Source: Firm-04 sp045642925
GTDB lineage: Bacteria; Bacillota; Clostridia; Oscillospirales; Ruminococcaceae
Reading direction: 5' to 3'
DNA length: 32,492 nucleotides
Assembly: GCA_045642925.1 (NCBI GenBank)
Contig: JAZUJW010000054.1
Coordinates: 1-32,492, forward strand
The notes below the pieces were generated by a model. The model saw only the letters and a list, made by a program, of their open reading frames with translations, did no database searches and was not told where the DNA came from. The position numbers and the translations under genes are program-made. Below, in pieces: positions 1 to 8,700 of the stretch (the first letter of the stretch is position 1; each line of letters starts with the position of its first letter).

Positions 1-227
1 CAGGCGAAACCGTTACTTTTGACCAGATCGCTGCTGTCGGCGACGAGAGCGGTCTGACCATCGGTACTCCGATCGTCAAGGGCGCAACCGTAACCGCAAA
101 GGTTCTGGGCAACGGCAAGGGCAAGAAGATCCACATTCTGACCTACAAGCCGAAGTGCGGACAGAAGAAGGCGCAGGGTCACAGACAGCCCTTCACCCAG
201 ATTCAGATTGAATCCATCAGCAAATAA
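1..227 (+). CDS. rplU: 50S ribosomal protein L21, C-terminal part
   Basis: Partial gene, cut by the left edge of the window; reading starts at the first full codon at position 3 and stops at the TAA at 225-227. The visible 74 residues contain the L21-typical basic C-terminal stretch KIHILTYKPKCGQKKAQGHR followed by PFTQIQI. L21 is a structural protein of the large ribosomal subunit that binds 23S rRNA. The gene heads the classic Firmicute cluster rplU-prp-rpmA; the next start is only 8 bases after its stop, so the three genes are almost certainly cotranscribed from a promoter left of the window. The family call is secure; the start is not visible. Confidence 0.96.
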   Translation, partial: GETVTFDQIAAVGDESGLTIGTPIVKGATVTAKVLGNGKGKKIHILTYKPKCGQKKAQGHRQPFTQIQIESISK

Positions 228-235
228 TTTTACCC

Positions 236-583
236 ATGATTCGAGCGCATTTTGAAACAGTCGGAGAATTCTTCACGGCGTGTACCGTCAGCGGTCACGG
301 CGGCGAAACCAGCAGAAGTCAAAAGGGAAAGATCCTCTGTGCGGCAGTTTCCTCTGCCATGCAGCTCACCTGCAATACTCTGACAGAGTGCTTTCACGCG
401 GAGGTTGACATCGTCAATACACCAAGTGAAGTCGCTTCTCGAAATCGTTTGGCATTCAGGCTGCAAAAGCCCGATGCCGTCCAGTCTGAAATTTTGCACG
501 GGCTGTTGATTCATTTTCAGAATCTCGCAGAAGATTTTCATGGCGGCATTACCGTAGAGATCACTGAGCATTCCGAAAACTGA
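236..583 (+). CDS. prp: Ribosomal-processing cysteine protease Prp
   Basis: A 115-residue protein of the Prp (YsxB) family, encoded between the L21 and L27 genes as in most Firmicutes. The catalytic pair is visible: His21 in the SGH motif and Cys35 in the LCAAVSSA motif. In this family the enzyme removes the N-terminal extension of L27, a cleavage needed for a functional ribosome in Staphylococcus. The L27 encoded next carries exactly such an extension, which supports the assignment. The ATG at 236 gives the family-typical N-terminus but has no clear Shine-Dalgarno sequence; it lies 8 bases after the rplU stop, so translation is probably coupled. The protein shows no signal peptide or membrane segment and should act in the cytoplasm. 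Confidence 0.93.
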   Translation: MIRAHFETVGEFFTACTVSGHGGETSRSQKGKILCAAVSSAMQLTCNTLTECFHAEVDIVNTPSEVASRNRLAFRLQKPDAVQSEILHGLLIHFQNLAEDFHGGITVEITEHSEN

Positions 584-625
584 GTCCCCACAGCACGCTA
601 TTTTCGAAAACGGAGGTGCAATTCC

Positions 626-910
626 ATGTTACGCATTAGTATGCAGTTCTTCGCTCACAAAAAGGGCGTTGGTTCTACCAAGAACGGCCGTGATTCTGAG
701 GCAAAGCGCCTTGGCGTCAAGCGCGGTGACGGTCAGTTCGTCCTCGCAGGCAACATTCTCGTTCGTCAGCGCGGCACACACATCCATCCGGGCAACAACG
801 TCGGTATCGGTTCTGATGATACCCTGTTTGCTACCATCGACGGCAAGGTAAAGTTTGAGCGCTGGGGTCGTGACCGCAAGCGTGTCAGCGTTTACGCAGT
901 CGAACAGTAA
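626..910 (+). CDS. rpmA: 50S ribosomal protein L27 with cleavable N-terminal extension
   Basis: A 94-residue L27 of normal length, preceded by a strong ribosome site (GGAGGTG at 612-618). The N-terminus MLRISMQFFAHKKG contains the Firmicute Prp recognition sequence; by analogy with Staphylococcus, cleavage is expected after Phe9, leaving a mature protein that begins AHKKGVGST. The mature N-terminus of L27 reaches the peptidyl-transferase centre and contacts tRNA. The core motifs RDSEAKRLGVK and GNILVRQRGT are clear. It is the third gene of the rplU-prp-rpmA cluster and is followed by a strong intrinsic terminator at 941-976. Confidence 0.97.
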   Translation: MLRISMQFFAHKKGVGSTKNGRDSEAKRLGVKRGDGQFVLAGNILVRQRGTHIHPGNNVGIGSDDTLFATIDGKVKFERWGRDRKRVSVYAVEQ

Positions 911-940
911 TGAACCATTCCTTGCGAGTAGCAAGGCGAC

Positions 941-976
941 ATCCCCTTGCTGTGACGCAGCAGGGGGATTTTCTTT
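941..976 (+). terminator. Intrinsic terminator after rpmA
   Basis: The arms 941-952 and 958-969 form a 12-bp stem (one G-T wobble) around a 5-base loop, followed by TTTTCTTT. A smaller hairpin, CCTTGC/GCAAGG at 920-936, lies directly upstream. The structure should end the ribosomal-protein transcript, which would separate obgE from it. Confidence 0.88.
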
Positions 977-978
977 GC

Positions 979-1005
979 ATTTGACCTTTCGTGCTGCGGT
1001 CAAAT
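979..1005 (+). promoter_or_regulatory. Inverted repeat in the obgE leader
   Basis: ATTTGACC at 979-986 and GGTCAAAT at 998-1005 are perfect inverted complements with an 11-base loop. They lie between the rpmA terminator and the obgE start. No consensus promoter is obvious, although TTGACC could be a -35 element with a poor -10. The site may be an operator or an RNA hairpin; no binding protein can be named. Confidence 0.35.
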
Positions 1006-1060
1006 TGCAGACAGTTTTCCGCAGCGATGGATACGATTCCAAAGGGTTAGGTGATATCTC

Positions 1061-2326
1061 ATGTTCGTAGACCAAGCAAAAATACGCATTGAAGCAGGAA
1101 ACGGCGGCGATGGCGCTGTCAGCTTTCACCGCGAAAAATTCGTCGCGGCAGGCGGCCCTGACGGCGGTGACGGCGGCAAGGGCGGCGATGTCGTTTTCGT
1201 AGCCGATGATAACTTTTCTTCGCTGATTGATTTCCGATTCAAACGGAAATATGTTGCCCAGAACGGCGAAAACGGTTCTTCTAAGCGCTGCACGGGCAAA
1301 AGTGCTCCCGACCTCGTCATTAAAGTGCCGCGCGGTACGGTCATTCGGGATGCCAAAACAGGCAGAGTCCTTGCGGATATCTCGGATGATGAACCTGTCA
1401 TTGTCGCAAAAGGCGGCAAAGGCGGCAAGGGCAATCAGCACTTCGCAAGCTCCACCCGCCAAGTCCCCCGCTTCGCAAAACCGGGCTTTGACGGCGAAAA
1501 AATGGACATTCAGCTCGAACTCAAACTGCTTGCAGATGTCGGTCTGGTCGGCTTCCCGAATGTCGGAAAGTCTACACTGATTTCGGTCGTTTCTGCGGCA
1601 AAACCGAAAATCGCCAACTACCATTTCACAACACTGACGCCTGTACTCGGTGTCGTGCGCGTAGATGACGAAAAATCGTTCGTCATGGCAGATATCCCCG
1701 GTCTGATTGAGGGTGCAGCCGAAGGCGCAGGTCTTGGTCACGCATTTTTGCGCCATGTCGAACGCTGCCGCCTGATCGTCCATGTTCTGGACTGCGCAGG
1801 CAGTGAAGACCGCGACCCCATTGACGATTTCCGCAAAATCAATACCGAACTCCGCAATTTCTCCGAAGAACTCAGCCGTTGTCCGCAAATTGTCGCAGCC
1901 AATAAATCCGACCTCGCTGATGAGGAACAGATCGACCGTCTGCGCAGCTACATTGAGGGACAAGGTCTGCCGTTTTACGTCATTTCGGCGGCAACTGTCC
2001 AGGGCACAAAACCGCTGATTCAGGAAATTGCCAAGCAGCTTGAAGCACTTCCGCCCGTCAAACGCTTTGCGGCGGAAGAAACCCCCATCGAGGAGGAAAC
2101 AGGCGACCGCAAGTTCACCGTAGAAGTCGTGGACGGCATCTACTGTGTCGATGCACCGTGGATGGAGCCGATCATGCGCACCGTCAATCCCGACGACTGG
2201 TCATCCCTGCAATACTTCGAGCGTGTTCTGCGTTCCAGCGGCATCATAGACAAGCTTGATGCCATGGGCATTCAGGAGGGCGATACCGTCAGCATCGGCG
2301 GTGTCGAGTTCGATTATGTCGATTAA
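1061..2326 (+). CDS. obgE: Obg-family GTPase ObgE/CgtA
   Basis: A 421-residue Obg GTPase with all three family domains. Residues 1-158 form the glycine-rich Obg fold (GGDGGKGGDVVF). Residues 159 to about 330 form the G domain, with P-loop GFPNVGKS at 164-171, DIPGLIEGA at 211-219, NKSD at 281-284 and SAAT at 309-312. The C-terminus is an OCT domain starting near 348. Obg proteins act in 50S ribosome maturation and stringent or stress signalling, and in Bacillus they are needed for sporulation. The ATG at 1061 follows AGGTGAT (1049-1055). Placement after rplU-prp-rpmA is the conserved Firmicute order. The following mrnC start overlaps or abuts its stop, so the two are translationally linked. 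Confidence 0.97.
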   Translation: MFVDQAKIRIEAGNGGDGAVSFHREKFVAAGGPDGGDGGKGGDVVFVADDNFSSLIDFRFKRKYVAQNGENGSSKRCTGKSAPDLVIKVPRGTVIRDAKTGRVLADISDDEPVIVAKGGKGGKGNQHFASSTRQVPRFAKPGFDGEKMDIQLELKLLADVGLVGFPNVGKSTLISVVSAAKPKIANYHFTTLTPVLGVVRVDDEKSFVMADIPGLIEGAAEGAGLGHAFLRHVERCRLIVHVLDCAGSEDRDPIDDFRKINTELRNFSEELSRCPQIVAANKSDLADEEQIDRLRSYIEGQGLPFYVISAATVQGTKPLIQEIAKQLEALPPVKRFAAEETPIEEETGDRKFTVEVVDGIYCVDAPWMEPIMRTVNPDDWSSLQYFERVLRSSGIIDKLDAMGIQEGDTVSIGGVEFDYVD

Positions 2327-2753
2327 TACACCCATGCAGCCCCACGATGCACGGCTTTACAGTCCGCTGGCACTTGCCTTTCTCGGCGACAGCGTCTATG
2401 AGCAAATGGTGCGGGAGCGTCTGCTGCGGGAGGCAAACCGTCCTGCAAGACAGCTTCATGATGCTGCCGTTGCCCATGTCCGTGCCGAATTTCAGGCACA
2501 GGCGATTGAACAGATCGCGGCACAACTTTCTGATGAAGAAACCGAGATCTATAAACGCGGCAGAAATGCAAGCGGCATCAGCGTTCCGCGTCACGCATCG
2601 GTCGGTGACTATCGAAAAGCAACAGGTTTTGAATGCCTGTTTGGATATTTACAGCTTTGCGGACGGCAGGAACGTCTGCAAGCACTGTTTGAACTGGTCT
2701 GGAACGGCATTGCCGATCCGGACAATAAACCAGAGGATTCCGAAATACAATAA
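2316..2753 (+). CDS. mrnC: Mini-ribonuclease III
   Basis: Mini-III is a dimeric RNase III-like nuclease made of the catalytic domain only, without a dsRNA-binding domain; in Bacillus it matures the ends of 23S rRNA. The protein is about 145 residues, the usual family size. It has the signature LALAFLGDSVYEQMVRERLL, where the Asp of LGD is a metal-binding catalytic residue, and a second conserved region around NASGISVPRHASVGDYRKATGFE. Two starts are possible: ATG at 2316, overlapping the obgE stop by 11 bases, or ATG at 2334 just after it. Neither has a strong ribosome site, and 2316 is a tentative choice. Translational coupling to obgE is likely. yebC follows after 14 bases. Confidence 0.9.
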   Translation: MSINTPMQPHDARLYSPLALAFLGDSVYEQMVRERLLREANRPARQLHDAAVAHVRAEFQAQAIEQIAAQLSDEETEIYKRGRNASGISVPRHASVGDYRKATGFECLFGYLQLCGRQERLQALFELVWNGIADPDNKPEDSEIQ

Positions 2754-2767
2754 GGAGGCGTTTCCCC

Positions 2768-3505
2768 ATGTCAGGACATTCCAAGTGGAATAACATCAAG
2801 CGCAAAAAGGAAGCAACCGATGCGGTCAAGGCAAAGATCTTCACCAAAATCGGCAGAGAAATGATCGTCGTCATCAAAGAAGGCGGCCCTGATCCCAACA
2901 ACAACTCCAAACTGCGTGACCTGATCGCAAAAGCAAAATCCAACAACGTACCGAACGATAATATCGACCGTCTGATCAAAAAGGCAGCAGGCGGCGAAGA
3001 TAAAAACGAATATCTGGAAATGGTTTACGAAGGCTATGGCCCGAATGGTGTTGCAGTCATCGTAGAATGTCTGAGCGACAACAAGAACCGTACTGCGGCT
3101 GATGTACGTCATTACTTTGACAAATTCGGCGGCAATCTGGGTACGAGTGGATGCGTGTCGTACTTGTTCACGAAGAAGGGCGTTGTTGTGCTGGAGCATG
3201 ATGGCGAACTGGATGAAGACACGGTTATGGAAGACGCAATGGAATTTGGCGGCGAAGACATGACCTTTGCAGAAGACAGTGTAGAGATCGTCTGTGCGCC
3301 GGAAGATCTGGGTGCACTGCGTGATGGTCTGACGGAGAAGGGCTATCTGGTCGCATCGGCAGAAGAAGCGCAGATTCCGAGCACATACGTTACGCTGACA
3401 GATGAAGATCATCTGAAGAAGATGAGTTTGCTGCTTGAGCATCTGGAAGATGATGATGACGTACAGAACGTATGGCACAACTGGGATATGCCTGACGAAG
3501 AGTAA
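2768..3505 (+). CDS. yebC: YebC/PmpR-family DNA-binding regulatory protein
   Basis: A 245-residue member of the YebC/TACO1 family, starting MSGHSKWNNIKRKKEATDA as the family does and containing the conserved core NVPNDNIDRLIKKAAGG. Some members are described as transcription regulators (PmpR), while TACO1 and recent bacterial work point to a role in translation of difficult sequences, so the precise function is not settled by sequence. The start is well defined by AAGGAGG 10-15 bases upstream. Only 14 bases separate it from mrnC, so it is probably the last gene of an obgE-mrnC-yebC unit. A repeat-associated hairpin at 3574-3616 follows and may terminate transcription. Confidence 0.93.
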   Translation: MSGHSKWNNIKRKKEATDAVKAKIFTKIGREMIVVIKEGGPDPNNNSKLRDLIAKAKSNNVPNDNIDRLIKKAAGGEDKNEYLEMVYEGYGPNGVAVIVECLSDNKNRTAADVRHYFDKFGGNLGTSGCVSYLFTKKGVVVLEHDGELDEDTVMEDAMEFGGEDMTFAEDSVEIVCAPEDLGALRDGLTEKGYLVASAEEAQIPSTYVTLTDEDHLKKMSLLLEHLEDDDDVQNVWHNWDMPDEE

Positions 3506-3573
3506 GCATAAGGAATTCCGTAGCGATCCGGCTATGCACGCGAAGCGAAATTAAGGCAACACCGCACAAAGCA

Positions 3574-3620
3574 AGAGAGGCAAGAGATATGGTTTATACC
3601 GTTCTCTTGCCTCTCTTTAT
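3574..3620 (+). terminator. Hairpin of repeat copy 1, probable bidirectional terminator
   Basis: A perfect 14-bp stem followed by TTAT on the + strand. The U-tract is short, so termination efficiency is uncertain. The position between convergent genes fits a shared terminator. Confidence 0.55.
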
Positions 3621-3655
3621 TTATGTCGGGTACGACACGAGGGGAAACCCTTTTT
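3574..3655 (+). repeat. Dispersed intergenic repeat, copy 1 (modules A+B)
   Basis: Module A is a perfect 14-bp stem (3574-3587 with 3603-3616) closed by a 15-base loop that is identical to the loop of copy 4 at 30859-31066. It is followed by TTATTTATG and then module B, GGGTACGACACGAGGGGAAA and CCC ending near 3650, which matches copies 2 and 4. Modules C and D are absent. It lies between two convergent genes (yebC and the acyl-CoA synthetase). The family is not one I can name. Confidence 0.85.
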
Positions 3656-3661
3656 CTGCAA

Positions 3662-5296
3662 TTAACCGTTGTTCTGGTCTGCAATCAGCTTCTCTGCACC
3701 GTAAATCTTGCGCAGCTTCGGCTTCTCGATCTTTCCCGTAGGATTGCGCGGCACATCTGCAAAAATGTACTTGCGCGGACGCTTATACCGCGGCAGCGCC
3801 TCACAGAATTTCTTCATCTCATCTTCCGTGCAGCTGCATTCTTCCTTAATCGAAATGATCGCTGCCGCAATCTCTCCCAGACGCTTGTCCGGCAGTCCAA
3901 TCACCGCGACATCCTTTACATTCGGATTCGAACGGATAAAGTCCTCAATCTGCACAGGATACAAATTCTCACCGCCACTGATGATAACATCCTTCTTGCG
4001 GTCTACAAGGAACGTGAAACCATCCTCATCTTCCATCGCCATATCACCCGTGAACAGCCATCCATCACGCAATACCTGTGCGGTCGCCGCAGGGTCACGA
4101 TAATAACACGTCATCACGCCCGGCCCCTTGACTACCAGTTCTCCGACTTCACCCTGCTTGACAGGCTCGCCCTTTTCATCCACAATTTTCGATTCCCAGC
4201 CAAAGCCCGCTTTGCCGATCGCACCGACCTTGTGAATGTTTTCCACGCCCAAATGCAGTGTGCCCGGCCCGATGGATTCACTCAGACCATAGTTCGTATC
4301 GTATTCATGATGCGGGAAGTATTTCTTCCAGCGCTTGATCAGGCTGGGCGGCACAGGCTGTGCACCAATGTGCATCAATCTCCACTGCGAAAGTTCATAA
4401 TCACTCAGCGAAACCTGTCCGCTTTCGATCGCATCCAGAATGTCCTGCGCCCACGGCACCAACAGCCACACGATCGAACAGCGCTCTGTGGAAACTGCAT
4501 CCAGAATCACGTTCGGCTTGACGCCATTCAGCAGCACTGCTTTTCCGCCAACCAGAAAACTGCCGAACCAGTGCATTTTTGCACCGGTATGATACAGCGG
4601 CGGGATGCACAAGAACACATCGTCTTTGGTCTGTCCATGATGCGCCTGTTCCACTTTGCAGGCATGAAGCAGACTTTCATGGTTATGCAGAATTGCTTTC
4701 GGGAAACCGGTTGTACCGGAAGAAAAGTAAATCGCAGCATCATCCGCATCCGTCAGCGGAATGGCAGGCGAAGAAGACGGGAAGTTTGCCGTCAGAGCAT
4801 CGTAGCTCTCCGCAAATCCGGGACAGCTCAGACCAACATACAGCAGCAAACGGTCATTGCCAAGCGTGTCGACCAGTTCCTCCACTCTGCCGATGAATTC
4901 AGGGCCGAATACCAGCACCGACACCTCAGCAAGATTCACACAGTATTCAATTTCCGATGCAGCATAACGGAAATTCAGCGGAACGGCAAGCGCACCGATT
5001 TTGAGGATACCAAAATAGATCGGCAGCCATTCCAGGCAGTTCATGAGAAGAATGCCGACCTTGTCGCCTTTCTTCACACCGCGTGAAAGCAGAAAATTCG
5101 CAAAGCGATTTGCTTTTTCATTAAAGACATTCCATGTGATCTCGCGGCGGTAATAATTCGGACGGCGCGGCTCGATCAGTTCAAACTCCTTCCATGTAAC
5201 ACGGCGCGGTTCAGTAATGGAGGGATTCAGTTCAATGAGGGCAGTATCGTTGCCGTAAAGTGCGGCATTTTTTTCCAGAATCTCTGTAATTGGCAT
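3662..5296 (-). CDS. AMP-binding acyl-CoA synthetase/ligase
   Basis: A 544-residue ANL-superfamily adenylate-forming enzyme that activates a carboxylic acid with ATP and transfers it to CoA. Visible motifs are the phosphate-binding loop YFSSGTTGFPKA, the A5 region NYGLSES, GWLFTGD, the hinge region DRKKDVIISGGENLYP and the C-terminal catalytic Lys in PTGKIEKPKLR. The substrate (fatty, aromatic or other acid) cannot be told from sequence. The ATG at 5294-5296 follows AAAGGA at a good distance. The N-terminus is odd: an RRVTW motif is followed 20 residues later by a second RREITW motif, which looks like a small duplication or insertion before the usual start of the domain. It has its own promoter at 5355-5383 and appears monocistronic. 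Confidence 0.9.
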   Translation of the reverse strand: MPITEILEKNAALYGNDTALIELNPSITEPRRVTWKEFELIEPRRPNYYRREITWNVFNEKANRFANFLLSRGVKKGDKVGILLMNCLEWLPIYFGILKIGALAVPLNFRYAASEIEYCVNLAEVSVLVFGPEFIGRVEELVDTLGNDRLLLYVGLSCPGFAESYDALTANFPSSSPAIPLTDADDAAIYFSSGTTGFPKAILHNHESLLHACKVEQAHHGQTKDDVFLCIPPLYHTGAKMHWFGSFLVGGKAVLLNGVKPNVILDAVSTERCSIVWLLVPWAQDILDAIESGQVSLSDYELSQWRLMHIGAQPVPPSLIKRWKKYFPHHEYDTNYGLSESIGPGTLHLGVENIHKVGAIGKAGFGWESKIVDEKGEPVKQGEVGELVVKGPGVMTCYYRDPAATAQVLRDGWLFTGDMAMEDEDGFTFLVDRKKDVIISGGENLYPVQIEDFIRSNPNVKDVAVIGLPDKRLGEIAAAIISIKEECSCTEDEMKKFCEALPRYKRPRKYIFADVPRNPTGKIEKPKLRKIYGAEKLIADQNNG

Positions 5297-5354
5297 GACG
5301 TAAAATCCTTTCGGGTGATGATAGAAAGCGCAATGGACGCTTTACTTCTTTTAT

Positions 5355-5383
5355 ATTTTAGCACTAAAAAGTGCCGAAGTCAA
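5355..5383 (-). promoter_or_regulatory. Sigma-A-like promoter of the acyl-CoA synthetase
   Basis: On the minus strand TTGACT (5383-5378) and TAAAAT (5360-5355) are separated by 17 bases. The spacer contains the inverted repeat GCACT-TTTT-AGTGC (5361-5374), placed where a repressor could block RNA polymerase. Confidence 0.75.
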
Positions 5384-5715
5384 TACCATATGACATTATT
5401 TGCATATTTCGACGAAAAATGGAATTTCCTGCCGGAAGGATCCGAAAAAGCAACTCGTTTGTACGCTTTTACAATTATTTTGTCACTTTTTGTGCGTTTT
5501 GCCGACAGTAATAATATTTTAAGCGCAAATTAGTCGAATTGCACAAAATTTCACGATGCCATTTGCGTTCAAATAAATAACATTTCATGAACTTTCTTCT
5601 GCTATTATGTGTACAAATTTCGTGTTATTCGTCAAAATACTTGAATAACAGGCGTAATCAAACGACTCTTTTCTTATAGATTGCATAATATCTTTGAAAA
5701 GTTATTTGAAAACTG
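5384..5715. other. AT-rich intergenic spacer
   Basis: There is no credible gene here. The region is AT-rich and separates divergent promoters. The only structure seen is a 7-bp inverted repeat GTTATTC/GAATAAC (5624-5630, 5643-5649). I found no riboswitch-like architecture; in particular I could not make out a c-di-GMP riboswitch ahead of the EAL gene. Confidence 0.5.
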
Positions 5716-5744
5716 TTGCATTTTACAAAAATATGTGATATACT
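5716..5744 (+). promoter_or_regulatory. Sigma-A-like promoter of the REC-EAL gene
   Basis: TTGCAT (5716-5721), a 17-base spacer and TATACT (5739-5744). This gives a leader of about 40 bases before the ribosome site AAGGAGG at 5779-5785. Confidence 0.75.
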
Positions 5745-5792
5745 GTTGAATGAAGGCGAATAGCCGCGACACGAATCGAAGGAGGGGTGATT

Positions 5793-8700
5793 ATGCCTAT
5801 CTATGATAAAATTTCTTTACTTCTTGTTGAACGTGACCAACAATTACTGAATGACCTTGAATCCATTTTCAAGCCTTTATATCGGACACAGTCTGAACAC
5901 AGCGGTCTTGCAGCGCTCGAACGCATGAGAACCGAAGAATTCTCATTCGTTATCGTGGACAATGATCTGGACGATATGAGCGGTACCGCATTCTTACGCG
6001 AAACCCAGATGGACCCCGCACTTTCCACCGTTCCCATCATCCTTCTGCTGGAAGATGACCGCGAAGAAATGCTAGTACAAGCATATTCCGCAGGTGCTTC
6101 CGGTATCCAGATGAAACCTGTCCGCCTGAGAGCACTCCGCGTTTACGTTGAAATGAAACTGCGGCAGTTCAATTCCAGCTTCTATCACTGCGTACAGAAT
6201 GACTCCATTCCCCTGCCGCCCAGCAAAACGGATTCCCTGACAGGTCTGATGCAGCGCAGTTCATTCAGCAAAGCAGCAGATGAACGCATCGCCAACAAAG
6301 ACCCCAATTACTACGTCATCGAATGCTTTGACGTTGACCACTTCAAAGTCCTGAACGACCAGTACGGTCTTGCCATCGGCGACCGCATTCTGCAAAGACT
6401 TGCCGATATCATCATGCAGCATATGCGGCAGTGCGGCGGTCTTGCCTGCCGTATGTTCGCCGATAACTTCGCTGTCATGGTTCCGCAGCACCATCTCGAC
6501 ATTCTGACCGCCATGCGCGCAGCCCTCGAAACGGCTGCAAAAGGCGAATCTTATGCTTCCAGAATCCACATCAGCTGCGGCTGCTGTGTTGTTGACAACA
6601 AAGAGCTTTCCGCAAGCACGATTCTGGACAGAGCCATCCTTGCAAAAAGTACCGTCAAGGGACGCTACGACGTCCATGTTGCTTATTACGATGAAGCAAT
6701 GCGTGAGAAACTGCTGGAAGAACAGTGGATTCTCGGTGAAATGGAGCAAGCACTTGAAAACCGTCAGTTCGCTGTCTGGCTTCAGCCGCAGTATGACTTA
6801 AGCGGTGGTCAGCTCATCGGTGCAGAAGCACTCGTGCGCTGGAATCACCCTGAACGCGGTTTGATTTCTCCATCCAAATTCATCGGGCTGTTCGAACGCA
6901 ACGGCTTCATTTATCGTCTGGATATGTTCATCTGGGAAGAAGCCTGCCGCTGTCTGCGGCAATGGATGGATGACGGCATCGAGCCACTGCCGATTTCGGT
7001 CAACGTTTCCCGCTATGACTTATTCCATCAGGGCTTCCTGGATTCCATTACCGGCATTGTCGAAAAGTACAATATTCCGAAGAATCTGTTCCGTGTTGAA
7101 ATTACGGAATCTGCCTTTGTCAAATCCGCAAACCACATGATCGATGTCGTATCGCGCTTGCAGCGCTACGGTCTGATGGTCGAAATCGACGACTTCGGCA
7201 GCGGCTATTCTTCCTTCAACACGCTGAAAGACGTTTCTGCGGATGTTCTGAAAATTGATATGCGCTTCCTTTCGGACTGCGACAATTCCCCCCGCAGCGG
7301 CAACATTCTGGAGTCCATTGTCCGTATGGCAAAATGGCTCGGAATGCGCGTCATTGCAGAAGGCGTTGAAAAGCAGGAACAGGCAGATTACCTGCGTTCT
7401 ATCGGCTGTCCATATGTACAGGGCTTCCTCTACGGCACGCCTATGCCGATTGCCGAATACGAAAACGTCATGGGAACGATGGAAAAGGGTTACGACACGA
7501 CCAGTGTCCAGTCCACAACGGGTATGAGTCCGGATGCATTCTGGAATCCTGCCTCTCTTGAAACGCTGGTATTCAACCGCTATGCAGGCGGTGCGTGCGT
7601 ATTCGAACTCTGCGGCAATTCGCTTGAAATGCTGCGTGTCAACGAAAAATTCATGGCAACCTTCCGTCTGAACATGAGCGAACACGCTGTCCTCGGGAAA
7701 ACGGACTTGTTCCCGTTCCCTGTGGCAGACAAAAACGAAGTGCGCCATCTGCTGCGGACTGCGATTCACAGCGGAAATCCGGAAATGCTGGAAGCAGTAT
7801 GCGATTTGACGGCACATGGCGGCAGTGTCGAAAACATTCGCTTCACGGTGCGCATGATCGCACATACAGAAGACCGTTATCTGTTCTATCAGTATGTGGA
7901 AAACATCACGGCACAGCGTCAGGCTGAAAATGAAATGCAGGAAACAGCAAATCAGCTGCAATTCCTTAACCGTGCGGCAGCATCACTCCTGCAATCGGTA
8001 CATCCGAAAGATGCAGTCGAATCGCTGCTGGAAATGTTCCGCGATTACTTCGAAGCAGAGCGTGTATATCTCATTGAAATCGACAATGATAAGATGACGA
8101 GTGACACGACCTATGAAGTATGCGCAGCAGGAATTGAGCCGCTGCGCGAAAAATATCATAGCATTCCGTATCAGCCTGAGTTGGAATGGTTCAAGCTGTA
8201 TGAAACCCATACTGCAATCGTCATTGAAGATGTCAAGACCTGTACAGCGTATCCTGAAACCTGTGAGATGCTGCTGCAAGGCGGCGTATTCTCTCACGCA
8301 GGATTGCCGCTGCGTTTGAACGGTGTGCTGGTCGGCACGGTGAATGTCAACAATGCACGGAGAAATCTTTCGCATCTGATGCATTTGTCTGCAATCGGTG
8401 ATTATCTGTCCGTAATGCTTCAGCGACTGAAAACGCTGGAGAAGGTCACACAGGACAACAAGATTCTGCGCAGTATTCTGAACGAGATGCCGTGCGGATT
8501 TGCAGAAGTCATCGTACCTGCGGCAGAACAAAACGAATGCACACGGATACAGCTTGCAAACGATGGATTCTGCAAGTTGCTGCGGATGGACATGGATGCA
8601 GTCATGAACTTGCAGGTAAGTGATTTTGAGGCATTGATCCATGCAGATGACCTTGAGAATTTCAAGGAATGCAAAGAGCGTATGAAGAACGGCGAATCGT

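Noticed and set aside
5315..5533. Small plus-strand frame of 72 codons upstream of the acyl-CoA synthetase
   Set aside because: It overlaps the leftward promoter region, has no ribosome site and no recognisable features.
5384..5786. Possible c-di-GMP riboswitch before the EAL-domain gene
   Set aside because: The promoter at 5716-5744 leaves a leader of only about 40 bases before the start, too short for a known c-di-GMP aptamer, and no matching helices were found.
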